From positions 124,001 to 188,000 of the forward strand of contig CAYTVG010000005.1 of assembly GCA_964441755.1 (NCBI GenBank): 64,000 nucleotides of DNA, given 5' to 3'. Positions within the stretch are counted from its first letter, which is position 1, and each line of letters opens with the position of its first letter. Position numbers and translations under genes: made by a program. Below the pieces are notes generated by a model, which saw only the letters and a program-made list of their open reading frames with translations, did no database searches and was not told where the DNA came from. Of the stretch, positions 27,076 to 34,854 are shown piece by piece. The stretch is from JAUMBM01 sp964441755. Its GTDB lineage: Bacteria > Bacteroidota > Bacteroidia > Chitinophagales > Saprospiraceae.

Positions 27076-28391
27076 CAGAATTCCTCTATTTCGTCGAAGG
27101 CGGTCAGTTGATCAGGCCGCTCATCCCGTATAAAGATGTTGTTGAAAAGCTGTTGCTTGTCGACAGCCGAATCGGCATCAATCACCGCCAGCGCATTGAG
27201 GAAATCGCGGATGACCTCCCTCGGGGTGAGAAATTCTGCAGCGCCCGGCTTGTTGTACATCACTTCCATGAACCTGTGTATCTCTGCATCGTCAATAGCG
27301 ATGGCATGTCCCAGATAAAAATCGTAGATAAGCTTCAGGTTCTTTAGCAGCACAAAAATCTCATTGTGATTGAGGGGCAGCAGGCGGATGACAGGCTGCG
27401 AAAAATCGCGCAGCTCATGCGACTCAAAGCGGTTGACCCGCAGACGGCTTTTGAGTGCCTCATAGCTGAAAAGTCCGCGGCGTTCATTGGTCAGAAAAGT
27501 TTCCGTACCGGCAATATTGATAAAAAGCTGCCCAACACTGCCCTGCAGGCAATCGTTGTACATGGCCAGCAGGGTCTCGTAGTTGCGCTCCCGCATGCTG
27601 GCCGTCGGAATCTTGTAGAGATTGACGGCTTCATCGAGATTGATCATAAAACCACTGTAGCCGATGCTCACAAAAAGCCTGCAGAAATTTTTGAGCATAT
27701 CGTAGTAGTTGTGATCGTTGATGATCTCGCGCACGCCCAGCGCCTGACGGGCTTCCAGCTTGCTCTGGTATTCGCCTTTGAGCCACTTGAGCGCATGCCG
27801 CCGCAAGGCCTCATCGTCGCGGCTGTAACCCTCATAGTAGCGCATGACGACGGTACCAAAATCAAAGCTGCCCGCATCGCTGAGCTGGCGTACAACCTGC
27901 ATGATTTCGGCTTCTACCAGCGGCAGATGCTTTTCCTGCCGCATAGCTGCCACCGTCAGCTGGTGTTTGGCGGCTGCAGCCGCGGCCACCTGCTCCAGCC
28001 ATTTTTCCAGCAAAGCGGGCAGCGCCCCCCCTTCGGGCCGGGTTTGGATGGTGAGGTTGTTCATCAGGGCCGTATACAGCGCCAACGCCTTGCCATCGTT
28101 GGCGTACAGCCGCCGTTGTGGCGTAAAATCAGCACTGGCAACCACAAATTTTTGCTTGAGCGCCACCGTTGTAAGCAGATGCAACATAAAAGATTTGCCA
28201 CTGCCGTAGTCGCCAATCCAGCATTTCAGCAGGCTTTGCCCCGCTTTGACCTCCTCCAGCGCCTTGAGGAAAGCCTGAATTTCGCGGGAGCGCCCCACGG
28301 CTATGTGCTGTACCCCTGTGCCGGGCACAACCCCGCCCTTAAGTGCATTGATAATGGCGGTTGCCTCGCGGGGCTTAATACCTTCAACCAT
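27075..28391 (-). CDS. BrxD-like (DUF2791) P-loop ATPase
   Basis: A 438-residue P-loop ATPase of the BrxC/BrxD (DUF2791) group. The N-terminus has GVQHIAVGRSREI, then Walker A GDYGSGKS (60-67) and Walker B FMINLDEAVNLY (D253/E254). In type 2 BREX, brxD sits next to the Lhr-like helicase brxHI exactly as here, but no methylase (PglX), phosphatase (PglZ), kinase (PglW) or PglY is present in the window, so this is not a complete BREX locus. The stop overlaps the helicase start, and the ATG at 28391 lies inside the end of the TerB-type gene (8-base overlap), indicating coupled translation and likely a physical complex. Confidence 0.85.
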   Translation of the reverse strand: MVEGIKPREATAIINALKGGVVPGTGVQHIAVGRSREIQAFLKALEEVKAGQSLLKCWIGDYGSGKSFMLHLLTTVALKQKFVVASADFTPQRRLYANDGKALALYTALMNNLTIQTRPEGGALPALLEKWLEQVAAAAAAKHQLTVAAMRQEKHLPLVEAEIMQVVRQLSDAGSFDFGTVVMRYYEGYSRDDEALRRHALKWLKGEYQSKLEARQALGVREIINDHNYYDMLKNFCRLFVSIGYSGFMINLDEAVNLYKIPTASMRERNYETLLAMYNDCLQGSVGQLFINIAGTETFLTNERRGLFSYEALKSRLRVNRFESHELRDFSQPVIRLLPLNHNEIFVLLKNLKLIYDFYLGHAIAIDDAEIHRFMEVMYNKPGAAEFLTPREVIRDFLNALAVIDADSAVDKQQLFNNIFIRDERPDQLTAFDEIEEF

Positions 28392-30165
28392 GGGCTGCGA
28401 TTTTTTGAAAGTAAGGAGGATGGAGGGTGTAGGTATCCCCGCAGATGTCGATCAGGTTGTCGTCGAGCAGCTCATAGTATTGTTCGTTGATGCTGTTGAT
28501 CAGGTGGTTGGCCATCTGTTGGTGCTGCTGTGCCAGCGCCTGCAGTTGCTGTGTGCTGAGGGAGAAATGGTTGTCGTGAAAAAGCTGCAGCAGGGCAGCC
28601 TCGGGGTCGGGTGCGGGCTGCAGCAGCCCGGGCGTCTGCGTTCCCCCGGGCAGATGATCAGGCGCCGCCTCATCCTGCAGGTAGGTATTGAGCAGGGCAA
28701 CAGTACCCGCATGCTGCGTCTGCAGCTCCGCCACGGCTGTAGGGTCGAGCTGTATGCGGCGGCGATGCGCCGCAAAGACAGTGGGCAGGGCCGCAAGGGC
28801 AGGCTCAAGCTGCCGGTCGGCCATCAGCTGCCGGGCGATGCTTTCAAAAGCAGCCAGCCGGGCCGCGTTGTTGCCGAAAAGCCCTTTTTTAAGGGCTGTC
28901 GGCTGTTTTTGGGTACTGAAAACAGTATCCTGAGGACACAGCTGCAAGCAGCGCAGGTAGCAGCTGGCGGCCAACAATTTATCTTTGGGGAGCAGCGTGA
29001 TGGCTGCCGCGAGCAGCATATCCTTGCGGGAGTTGCTGAGCGGATGGAGCTGCAGCAGTTGCAGCAGCTCTTGGTAGAAAAGAGGCGGATCCTGCAGCTT
29101 ATGGTCGACCAGCGCGGCAAAAGACAACTTCCAGCGCTGCGAATGCTGGGTATTGAGGGCTATCTCCGTCTCGCGCGTCGGTGGCTCAATCAAGGGGGTA
29201 AAAGAGTCAATGATAGGTATGAGCAAGCTGAGCAGCCGATCCTGATAGGCGCGCTGGCAGTCGGTCGGCAGGGTATTCAGATTTGTACTGAGCTTGCGCG
29301 CATTGCCGTAACTTGTACGTACGGTGTTTTCGCAATGTCTGAACAGGTTGGTGTAGATGATCTTGACAAAGGTGTCCAGCAAGGATACATAATTGGGCGA
29401 GTTGAGAGGCAACCTCAGCCGGCTGCGCACGGCCTTGTTGGCCAGATAGCCAATTTCATCAGCCAGGGAAGAATTTCTCTTTCTGAGCGAATAGTCGGCA
29501 GCCGACAGTGCTCTGAGGTAGAGCCTGGCCGTTTCCCGGCTGCATTGGTCAATACTGAAAAAGTGATTATCACTGCCCGACACATGCTTGAGGAGCTCCC
29601 TTTCATACGATGATAAAGTCACGCATCCCTTAATTTTGTCAATAATCAGCCCCTCTTTGGTGGGGGGCTCTGCCGTAACCGGTGGTTGCTGACGTATCCC
29701 CTGCTGGCCGGTTTTTATCTCCAAATGCCTGTTGGCAAGCGTTTTGGTGAAAGGATAGTGTACGCAGAGCCTGTGGATCTGGCTGTTGAGCAGGGCGGTA
29801 TTGGCGTGTAGGTCAAAGTCAGCGAGCAGTTCGAACAGCAGTGCAAAAGCGTAGCTGTTATTCCCTTTGAGATCCAGGTATTCATCCTGCAAAAAGTGCC
29901 ACCTGAAAACAGCAAAAAAAGCCTTTTGGCTAGGGTTGGCCATCAGCAGTGGTTGTGATGAGTACACATAAGTGTGTGGCCAGGGCGGGACACCCGGAGC
30001 ATACTCACGCAGCCAGCCGGGGGCTTCCGGCGAGGCAGCATTTTTCTCCTCTACGAGACTGGCTGTATGGTTGGGTAGCTGGAACAGTGACGGCCTATGC
30101 CGGAACAAGTGGTAGCCCGAGTAAAGTACGGCGCCAGCAGTCAGTATGGTCACAAAGTCGCTCAT
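28384..30165 (-). CDS. Membrane-anchored TerB_N/TerB_C domain protein
   Basis: A 593-residue protein taken from ATG 30165. Residues 3-21 (DFVTILTAGAVLYSGYHLF) form a single N-terminal membrane anchor. Residues about 75-220 match the TerB N-terminal module (NPSQKAFFAVFRWHFLQDEYLDLKG, SYAFALLFELL). Residues about 440-590 match the TerB_C module, whose signature end is visible: LSTQQLQALAQQHQ, INSINEQYYELLDDNLID. No core TerB metal-binding domain is obvious between them. TerB_N/TerB_C proteins are known from predicted stress and phage-defence loci and frequently accompany P-loop ATPases and helicases. It is the first gene of the cassette and may sense or dock the ATPase-helicase pair at the inner membrane. 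An upstream in-frame start at 30537 is unlikely, since it would translate hairpin-rich intergenic DNA. Confidence 0.75.
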   Translation of the reverse strand: MSDFVTILTAGAVLYSGYHLFRHRPSLFQLPNHTASLVEEKNAASPEAPGWLREYAPGVPPWPHTYVYSSQPLLMANPSQKAFFAVFRWHFLQDEYLDLKGNNSYAFALLFELLADFDLHANTALLNSQIHRLCVHYPFTKTLANRHLEIKTGQQGIRQQPPVTAEPPTKEGLIIDKIKGCVTLSSYERELLKHVSGSDNHFFSIDQCSRETARLYLRALSAADYSLRKRNSSLADEIGYLANKAVRSRLRLPLNSPNYVSLLDTFVKIIYTNLFRHCENTVRTSYGNARKLSTNLNTLPTDCQRAYQDRLLSLLIPIIDSFTPLIEPPTRETEIALNTQHSQRWKLSFAALVDHKLQDPPLFYQELLQLLQLHPLSNSRKDMLLAAAITLLPKDKLLAASCYLRCLQLCPQDTVFSTQKQPTALKKGLFGNNAARLAAFESIARQLMADRQLEPALAALPTVFAAHRRRIQLDPTAVAELQTQHAGTVALLNTYLQDEAAPDHLPGGTQTPGLLQPAPDPEAALLQLFHDNHFSLSTQQLQALAQQHQQMANHLINSINEQYYELLDDNLIDICGDTYTLHPPYFQKIAAHG

Positions 30166-30464
30166 AATCGTTAATGTTCTGTCAAAACCCAATAGGATAT
30201 CGGCAGTACCGATGGTAGTTTGTAAAGACAGGACATTTGTGGCCGAAAGATAGCTATTTTGTGATGTGTATAAAAATATTGTATTCGTAAACTGACTGAT
30301 TTTGCGTACAAACAGTTTTATTGGTCGATAAAAGGGGTTGACAGAGGGTGGATGTGATCGTGTGTACTGTTGCAGCCAATTTTTTTGGCATTTTGGGCGC
30401 AGGTATGCATCCTTCGGCGGCGAACGGGTGTTTATTAGAAAAATGCCGATCCCGTAGCCTTGCC

Positions 30465-30482
30465 GGCTGCCGCTCGGCAGCC
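30465..30482. repeat. Short inverted repeat
   Basis: GGCTGCC (30465-30471) and GGCAGCC (30476-30482) form a 7-base perfect stem around a GCTC loop. It lies in the divergent region upstream of metX, so it is not an end-of-gene terminator for either neighbour. Confidence 0.45.
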
Positions 30483-30560
30483 CAGCCAAATAGCCACTTT
30501 CCGAGAATCCGGATCTGTTTTTGTCGGTTTTTCCCAAAAATCAGCCCGGCGAGTATGTAT

Positions 30561-30604
30561 GCGAGCTGGTTTTAGGCGACCTCAGCCGCCCAAAACCAGC
30601 TTGC
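30561..30604. repeat. Long hairpin upstream of metX, core shared with 16369-16402
   Basis: Arms at 30561-30578 and 30587-30604 pair over 18 positions with one A-C mismatch and one G-U pair. The core GGCGACCTCAGCCGCC differs at two bases from the core of the hairpin at 16369-16402. It lies 35 bases upstream of metX, in a divergent gap, so it may act as a 5' leader structure or be a dispersed repeat. Confidence 0.6.
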
Positions 30605-30639
30605 GGTGACAGCATCTGTTGCGCAGGAAAAAATAAAGT

Positions 30640-31695
30640 ATGCAATCGGTCAAAAACCAGCTCGATCTGGGCGAACTAATGCTGGAAAGCGGGCAGCGCC
30701 TGCCGCTGCGGGTGGTGTACCACAGCCGGGGGCGTTATGTAGCCGGGCACAGCAAAGTCGTATGGGTATGTCACGCCCTGACGGCCAACAGCGATGTAAC
30801 CGACTGGTGGTCAGGTCTTTTTGGTGAAAAAAATTTTTTTGACCGCCCGGGCTTATTTGTCGTCTGTGCCAATATCATTGGCTCCTGCTACGGCAGCAGC
30901 GGGCCCGTCTCCGGGGAGCTGCCCGAAGCCCTGCGCGGGCTTTCTTTTCCCGCCATCACCACCCGCGACATGGCGCAGGCCCATGAGCGCCTGCGCGAAG
31001 CGCTGGGCATACATACCATTGACCTGCTGCTGGGCGCCTCGCTGGGCGGGCAGCAGGCGCTGGAGTGGGCTTATGTGTTGGGGGAAAAGCTGCGGCAGCT
31101 CATCCTCATGGCCACCAACGCTTTTCACTCGCCTTTCGGCATCGCCTTCAACGAATCACAGCGGATGGCGCTGGAAGCCGACCCTACTTTTTTTACCGAT
31201 GACCCCGCCGCAGGCCGCAAGGGGCTGATGGCGGCGCGCAGCATCGCCATGCTGTCGTATCGCTCTTATGCCGGCTACCGGCTGACGCAGTCAGAGCCGG
31301 ATGCCGGCCGCAAAGCTGTTTATCGGGCAGCCAGCTACCAGCGGTATCAGGGGGAAAAGCTGGCCAATCGCTTCCACGCGCACAGCTATCGGGTATTGCT
31401 GGACGCGATGGATAGCCATCACATAGGGCGCGGGCGTGTGTCGGTGGAGATGGCCTTGCAGCGCATAGTAGCCGATTGTCTGGTGGTGGGCATCTCCTCA
31501 GACTTGCTTTTTCCGGTGGCAGAGCAGCAATTTTTAGTGCAGTGGCTACCTCGTGCGCGCTTCGCGATGATTCATTCGGATTTTGGGCACGACGGTTTTT
31601 TGGTAGAAACGGAGCAGCTGGCGGCCATTTTTAGCGATTTTCTGGATGTTGAAAAATATGGGGCTTATGAAAGTACGACTGACGAGAGTCAATGA
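30640..31695 (+). CDS. metX: Homoserine O-acetyltransferase
   Basis: A 351-residue alpha/beta-hydrolase-fold acyltransferase that activates homoserine with an acyl-CoA in methionine synthesis. The catalytic Ser134 lies in LLLGASLGGQQALEW, the acidic residue in VVGISSDLLFP, and the histidine in DFGHDGFL near the C-terminus. The oxyanion region HALTANSD and ANIIGSCYGSSGP are diagnostic of MetX rather than other hydrolases. The OsmC gene begins inside its 3' end and is followed by a metZ-like gene, forming a compact methionine operon. Whether acetyl or succinyl is transferred cannot be fixed from these motifs alone, although the family usually uses acetyl-CoA in Bacteroidota. Confidence 0.95.
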   Translation: MQSVKNQLDLGELMLESGQRLPLRVVYHSRGRYVAGHSKVVWVCHALTANSDVTDWWSGLFGEKNFFDRPGLFVVCANIIGSCYGSSGPVSGELPEALRGLSFPAITTRDMAQAHERLREALGIHTIDLLLGASLGGQQALEWAYVLGEKLRQLILMATNAFHSPFGIAFNESQRMALEADPTFFTDDPAAGRKGLMAARSIAMLSYRSYAGYRLTQSEPDAGRKAVYRAASYQRYQGEKLANRFHAHSYRVLLDAMDSHHIGRGRVSVEMALQRIVADCLVVGISSDLLFPVAEQQFLVQWLPRARFAMIHSDFGHDGFLVETEQLAAIFSDFLDVEKYGAYESTTDESQ

Positions 31696-32080
31696 TGCTT
31701 ATGGCATGCAGGCTACCAATGAAGATGGCCAGCACATGCTGTTCGATGCCAACCCGTCAATAGGCGGGCAGGGGCTGGGCCTGCGGCCTATGGAGGTGCT
31801 GGCAGCCAGCGTAGCGGCCTGCGCCAGCATTGACGTGCTGCTGATTTTGAAAAAAAAGCGCATAGTGTTGCGCAAGTACGAGATCGAGATCGAAGGGCAG
31901 CGCAAGGAGGCAACGCCCGCGCCCTTCGTATCCATACACCTGCGGGTGGAAATTGATCCCGAGGATCCGCTCGAAACGGTCGAAAAAGTAGTGGCTATGA
32001 GCCTTGAAAAGTATTGCTCTGTATCCGCCTCACTGGATCCTGCCATTCCTGTCACCTTTGAAGTTACGGCTGTCGCATGA
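31667..32080 (+). CDS. OsmC-family protein between metX and metZ
   Basis: A 137-residue OsmC/Ohr-fold protein (MKVRLTRVNDAYGMQATNEDG start). The RPMEVLAASVAACASIDVLLILKKKR segment holds the central helix with the family cysteine (ACAS); a second Cys, in SLEKYCSVSASL, is in the place of the other redox cysteine of OsmC proteins. Family members reduce organic hydroperoxides, but the metabolic position suggests a thiol- or sulfide-related task. The start at 31667 is chosen by similarity; ATGs at 31646 and 31658 are in frame. In every case the gene overlaps the metX end by about 30-50 bases, and its stop overlaps the metZ start, so the three are translationally coupled. Confidence 0.87.
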   Translation: MKVRLTRVNDAYGMQATNEDGQHMLFDANPSIGGQGLGLRPMEVLAASVAACASIDVLLILKKKRIVLRKYEIEIEGQRKEATPAPFVSIHLRVEIDPEDPLETVEKVVAMSLEKYCSVSASLDPAIPVTFEVTAVA

Positions 32081-33261
32081 AAAAGAAAATTCCCAGCCAT
32101 TGGCGGCCGGAGACGGTAGCTATCCGGCTGCAGACGGCGCGCAGCCAGCAGCAGGAGCATGCCGTGCCTCTCTACCTGACCAGCAGCTTCGTTTTTGATG
32201 ATGCTGAAGAGATGCGGGCGACCTTTGCTGATGAGCGTGAGGGCAACATCTACTCGCGCTACTCGAATCCGAATGTGCAGGAACTGATAGACAAAGTGGT
32301 GGCCCTGGAGGGCGCTGAGGCAGGCTGGGCAACGGCCACCGGCATGGCAGCTATTTTTACCACCTTTGCCTCACTGCTGCGGCAGGGCGACCACCTGCTG
32401 TCTTCCCGCGCCGTCTTCGGCTCTACCCACCGCCTGTTTATGGAAATTTTTCCTGCCTGGGGGATTCATACTACCTATGTAGATGCCACAGATTATGAGG
32501 GCTATGCCCGGGCGATACAGCCCAATACGCGCCTGCTCTACCTGGAGACGCCCTCTAACCCTGCGCTGGAAGTGATTGATATTGCCCGACTGGCCGAAAT
32601 ATGCCGGGCGCGGGGCGTACTGCTGGTCGTCGACAATTGTTTTGCAACGCCTGTATTGCAGCAGCCACTGCGGCTGGGGGCGGATGTGTCGATACATTCG
32701 ACGACCAAATATATGGACGGACAGGGGCGCACCCTGGGAGGTATGATCGTGGGGCGGCAGGAAGTCATTGACCGTATTGAAGCTTTTGCACGGCATTCGG
32801 GGCCGGCCATGAGTCCGTTCAATGCCTGGGTAATCTCCAAGTCGCTGGAGACGCTGTCGCTGCGCATGCAGCAGCACAGCCGGCAGGCGCAGGATATTGC
32901 GCAGCGGCTGGAGGCGCATGCGGCGGTGGCCGCCGTGCGCTATCCTTTTTTGCCCAGCCACCCGCAGGCCGATGTCGCCCGGCGCCAGATGGCGGCCGGC
33001 GGCGGCATGCTGAGCTTTGAGCTGAAAGGCGGCCTGGCGGCCGGCAGCCGGCTGCTGGACAGGCTGCAGCTTTTTTCCCTGACTGCCAACTTGGGCGATA
33101 CGCGCAGCATCGCTACACACCCTGCCTCAACCACGCACGCCCGGCTGAAACCTGAGGAGCGGCAATTGGTGGGGATTACGGACGGACTGGTACGGCTGTC
33201 TGTCGGCCTGGAGCATGTGGAGGATTTGTGGGAGGATCTGGCGCAGGCGCTGGAGGTTTAG
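32077..33261 (+). CDS. metZ: O-acyl-homoserine sulfhydrylase, Cys/Met PLP enzyme
   Basis: A 394-residue pyridoxal-phosphate enzyme of the Cys/Met metabolism family. The lysine that binds the cofactor is K211 in SIHSTTKYMDGQG, with D186 (VVDNCFATP) as the ring-nitrogen partner and YSRYSNPN at 59-66 as the substrate/cofactor loop. The pattern is closest to O-succinylhomoserine sulfhydrylase (MetZ), which fixes sulfide onto activated homoserine to give homocysteine; cystathionine gamma-synthase or O-acetylhomoserine sulfhydrylase is the alternative. The operon with metX favours direct sulfhydrylation. Its ATG overlaps the OsmC stop by four bases. A hairpin follows 26 bases after the stop. Confidence 0.92.
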   Translation: MKKKIPSHWRPETVAIRLQTARSQQQEHAVPLYLTSSFVFDDAEEMRATFADEREGNIYSRYSNPNVQELIDKVVALEGAEAGWATATGMAAIFTTFASLLRQGDHLLSSRAVFGSTHRLFMEIFPAWGIHTTYVDATDYEGYARAIQPNTRLLYLETPSNPALEVIDIARLAEICRARGVLLVVDNCFATPVLQQPLRLGADVSIHSTTKYMDGQGRTLGGMIVGRQEVIDRIEAFARHSGPAMSPFNAWVISKSLETLSLRMQQHSRQAQDIAQRLEAHAAVAAVRYPFLPSHPQADVARRQMAAGGGMLSFELKGGLAAGSRLLDRLQLFSLTANLGDTRSIATHPASTTHARLKPEERQLVGITDGLVRLSVGLEHVEDLWEDLAQALEV

Positions 33262-33287
33262 TCAGCCCGTGTGATTGTGGGGGCTGG

Positions 33288-33308
33288 TTTTTTGCCGGAG
33301 GCAAAAAA
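33288..33308 (+). terminator. Terminator after metX-osmC-metZ operon
   Basis: TTTTTTGCC-GGA-GGCAAAAAA is a perfect 9-base stem with a GGA triloop, 26 bases after the metZ-like stop. Its A/T run within the stem suits bidirectional use. A second, GC-rich inverted repeat lies downstream at 33370-33388. Confidence 0.6.
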
Positions 33309-33369
33309 CGGGCATGGTGCTTTTTAAAAGAACATGGCCGGTGCTGTGTGGCTAAAAAAAGAGCGAAGT

Positions 33370-33388
33370 CCCGGGCTTGTGGCCCGGG
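33370..33388. repeat. GC-rich inverted repeat
   Basis: CCCGGGC (33370-33376) and GCCCGGG (33382-33388) form a 7-base stem with a TTGTG loop between the methionine operon and the next small gene. It may be a backup terminator. Confidence 0.4.
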
Positions 33389-33521
33389 CAGAAAATTCCG
33401 GATACGCGCACGCGAAATAAACGTGTTGCATTTTAGTATTTCCAAAAAATAAATATCTTTATAAATTATTGAGGATGAAAGTAAAAGAAGGGATTGGAAT
33501 CACATATTAATTACTGGATGT

Positions 33522-33998
33522 ATGAAAAACAAGTGGATTCTGTTGGTGGCACTTATGAGTGCCGCTTCTTTGGTAGCGCAGGTAAGCAACCCTCGCTACG
33601 CCCTTTCTATGGAGCTTGCCGGCAGTGCGGGCCACCAGTCAGTCAACTTTACGCTCCTGCCATCAACGGCTGCGGGCCTGAGTACTGAGTTTGGCCTCGG
33701 CATCCTCTATGGACAGAGACCCACGCTGGTTGTACCTGTGAGTATCAACTATCTGAAGCGGAGGAATGAAAATACCGTGTGGAAGTACGGCCTGGGATTG
33801 ACTTTCACCCGGCTCGATTTTATTAACCTGGCGGGAAATCAACCGGATGACAAGGGGCTCTACCTGTATTTAGTGCCGGCAGTGACTTATTTACGCACTT
33901 ATCCCGACGGCTTTTTTTGGGGGCTAAAATTTTCGCCGCTGGTGGGTAGTGGCAGAGTAGTTCCCTGGGGCGGGGTGCAGCTGGGGTTTTTCTTTTGA
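33522..33998 (+). CDS. Small outer-membrane-type protein of unknown function
   Basis: A 158-residue protein with a clear signal peptide (KNKWILLVALMSAASLVAQ, cleavage after AQ at about 20). The mature part alternates hydrophobic and polar residues with aromatic girdles (TLVVPVSINYLKRR, KYGLGLTFTRLDF, LYLYLVPAVTYL, GGVQLGFFF) and ends in phenylalanines, as in small outer-membrane beta-barrels. I do not recognise a named family. The product of the gene at 34149 is of the same general type and follows after 150 bases, so they may work together in the outer membrane. Confidence 0.6.
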   Translation: MKNKWILLVALMSAASLVAQVSNPRYALSMELAGSAGHQSVNFTLLPSTAAGLSTEFGLGILYGQRPTLVVPVSINYLKRRNENTVWKYGLGLTFTRLDFINLAGNQPDDKGLYLYLVPAVTYLRTYPDGFFWGLKFSPLVGSGRVVPWGGVQLGFFF

Positions 33999-34148
33999 GG
34001 CAGGCAGAGGCTGTCTCGGGATTATCAGGGTCGCTCACAGCGAACGCTTTCAAAGGTTTTTTAACGTGTGCAGGCCAAACCAAAGTTGCAGGGGCTTGTT
34101 ATTCATACGATGGGGGGTAATTGATATGATCAACAAAAAAACATTCGT

Positions 34149-34709
34149 ATGAAATCACGCTTACCATGGCTGCTACTGACCGGCCTCCTGCTCTCAGCCT
34201 GCTTCCTGCAGGCGCAAAAGAAAGATGCGCCTGTATTTGACAAGCTGCACAAAAACATCTACGGAGAGCTGTTGGGCAGCCACATCCTGAGCGGCATCAA
34301 TTTTGATATGCGCCTGAAGAAAGGGCGTATGGATGGTATTGGTCTGCGAGCCGGCCTGGGGGGTGTCAGCCTTCCCGTTGAAGATGCCAACAATGATTAC
34401 CAGCTGGGGCTGGTAACTTTTCCCATAGAGTTCAACCACGTAGTAGGGCGTCGGCGCAGCAGCTTCGTCGCCGGGGCCGGCATCTTGCCGGTCTACGCGA
34501 CCATCAGCGGGCAGGGCGAGATTTCGGATAATGAATTCGTGCGTGGAGAAGGTCTGGGGATCGCTGGCGGTTTTCTTACTTTCGGCTATCGGCTGCAGCC
34601 GCTGCGCAACGGATTTATGCTGCAGCTACACTGGAATCCTTTGATACTGCGGGGTTCGGGCTTCAACGCTTCCTGGGTTGGTATTGGCATGGGCTTTGGT
34701 TTTAAGTAA
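34149..34709 (+). CDS. Outer-membrane beta-barrel-like protein
   Basis: A 186-residue exported protein. The N-terminal hydrophobic segment (LPWLLLTGLLLSACFLQAQ) could be a signal peptidase I signal ending AQ or a lipoprotein signal with lipobox LLSAC; the continuation CFLQAQKK favours the former. The rest is strand-rich with glycine/aromatic alternation (FDMRLKKGRMDGIGLRAGLGG, GFGFK end), like small Bacteroidota barrels or outer-membrane proteins. It is followed by a strong terminator hairpin at 34732-34775. A 9-base inverted repeat brackets its leader, with the right arm covering the ATG. Confidence 0.6.
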   Translation: MKSRLPWLLLTGLLLSACFLQAQKKDAPVFDKLHKNIYGELLGSHILSGINFDMRLKKGRMDGIGLRAGLGGVSLPVEDANNDYQLGLVTFPIEFNHVVGRRRSSFVAGAGILPVYATISGQGEISDNEFVRGEGLGIAGGFLTFGYRLQPLRNGFMLQLHWNPLILRGSGFNASWVGIGMGFGFK

Positions 34710-34731
34710 AGGCAAGGTGTTTTTTACTTGT

Positions 34732-34775
34732 AAAAAAGGGTTTTGGCTGCCGTGCGGCAGCCAAAACCCTTTTTT
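34732..34775 (+). terminator. Strong terminator, 20-bp stem
   Basis: Perfect 20-base arms (34732-34751 and 34756-34775) enclose a four-base GTGC loop. Six A residues begin the left arm and six T end the right, the layout of an intrinsic terminator. It lies 22 bases after the stop of the 186-residue outer-membrane protein. Confidence 0.85.
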
Positions 34776-34854
34776 AACAAAACCATAAGCCACATCAACA
34801 CAACCTTAGCCGCTCTTTGGGCGTCTTTATAGCGAACAAAAAACCAAAAGCGCA

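Larger units (their letters stand above)
30166..30639. promoter_or_regulatory. Divergent intergenic region, TerB cassette and metX
   Basis: 474 bases between divergent genes, which must contain two promoters. No full TAnnTTTG plus TTG promoter was found; a near match (TATCTTTC, minus strand, around 30250) is the best for the TerB cassette. Two hairpins lie on the metX side, at 30465-30482 and 30561-30604. No gene was seen. Confidence 0.4.

Noticed and set aside
24952..30165. A full BREX locus
   Set aside because: Only BrxD-like and BrxHI-like genes are present; PglX, PglZ, PglW and PglY are absent, and a TerB-type protein is present instead.
28384..30165. Tellurite-resistance gene
   Set aside because: TerB_N/TerB_C domains alone do not show tellurite resistance, and no terC, terD or terZ neighbour is seen.
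30166..30537. Upstream N-terminal extension of the TerB-type protein
   Set aside because: The extension lacks protein-like pattern, crosses AT-rich promoter-like DNA, and the membrane segment that starts at 30165 is a natural N-terminus.
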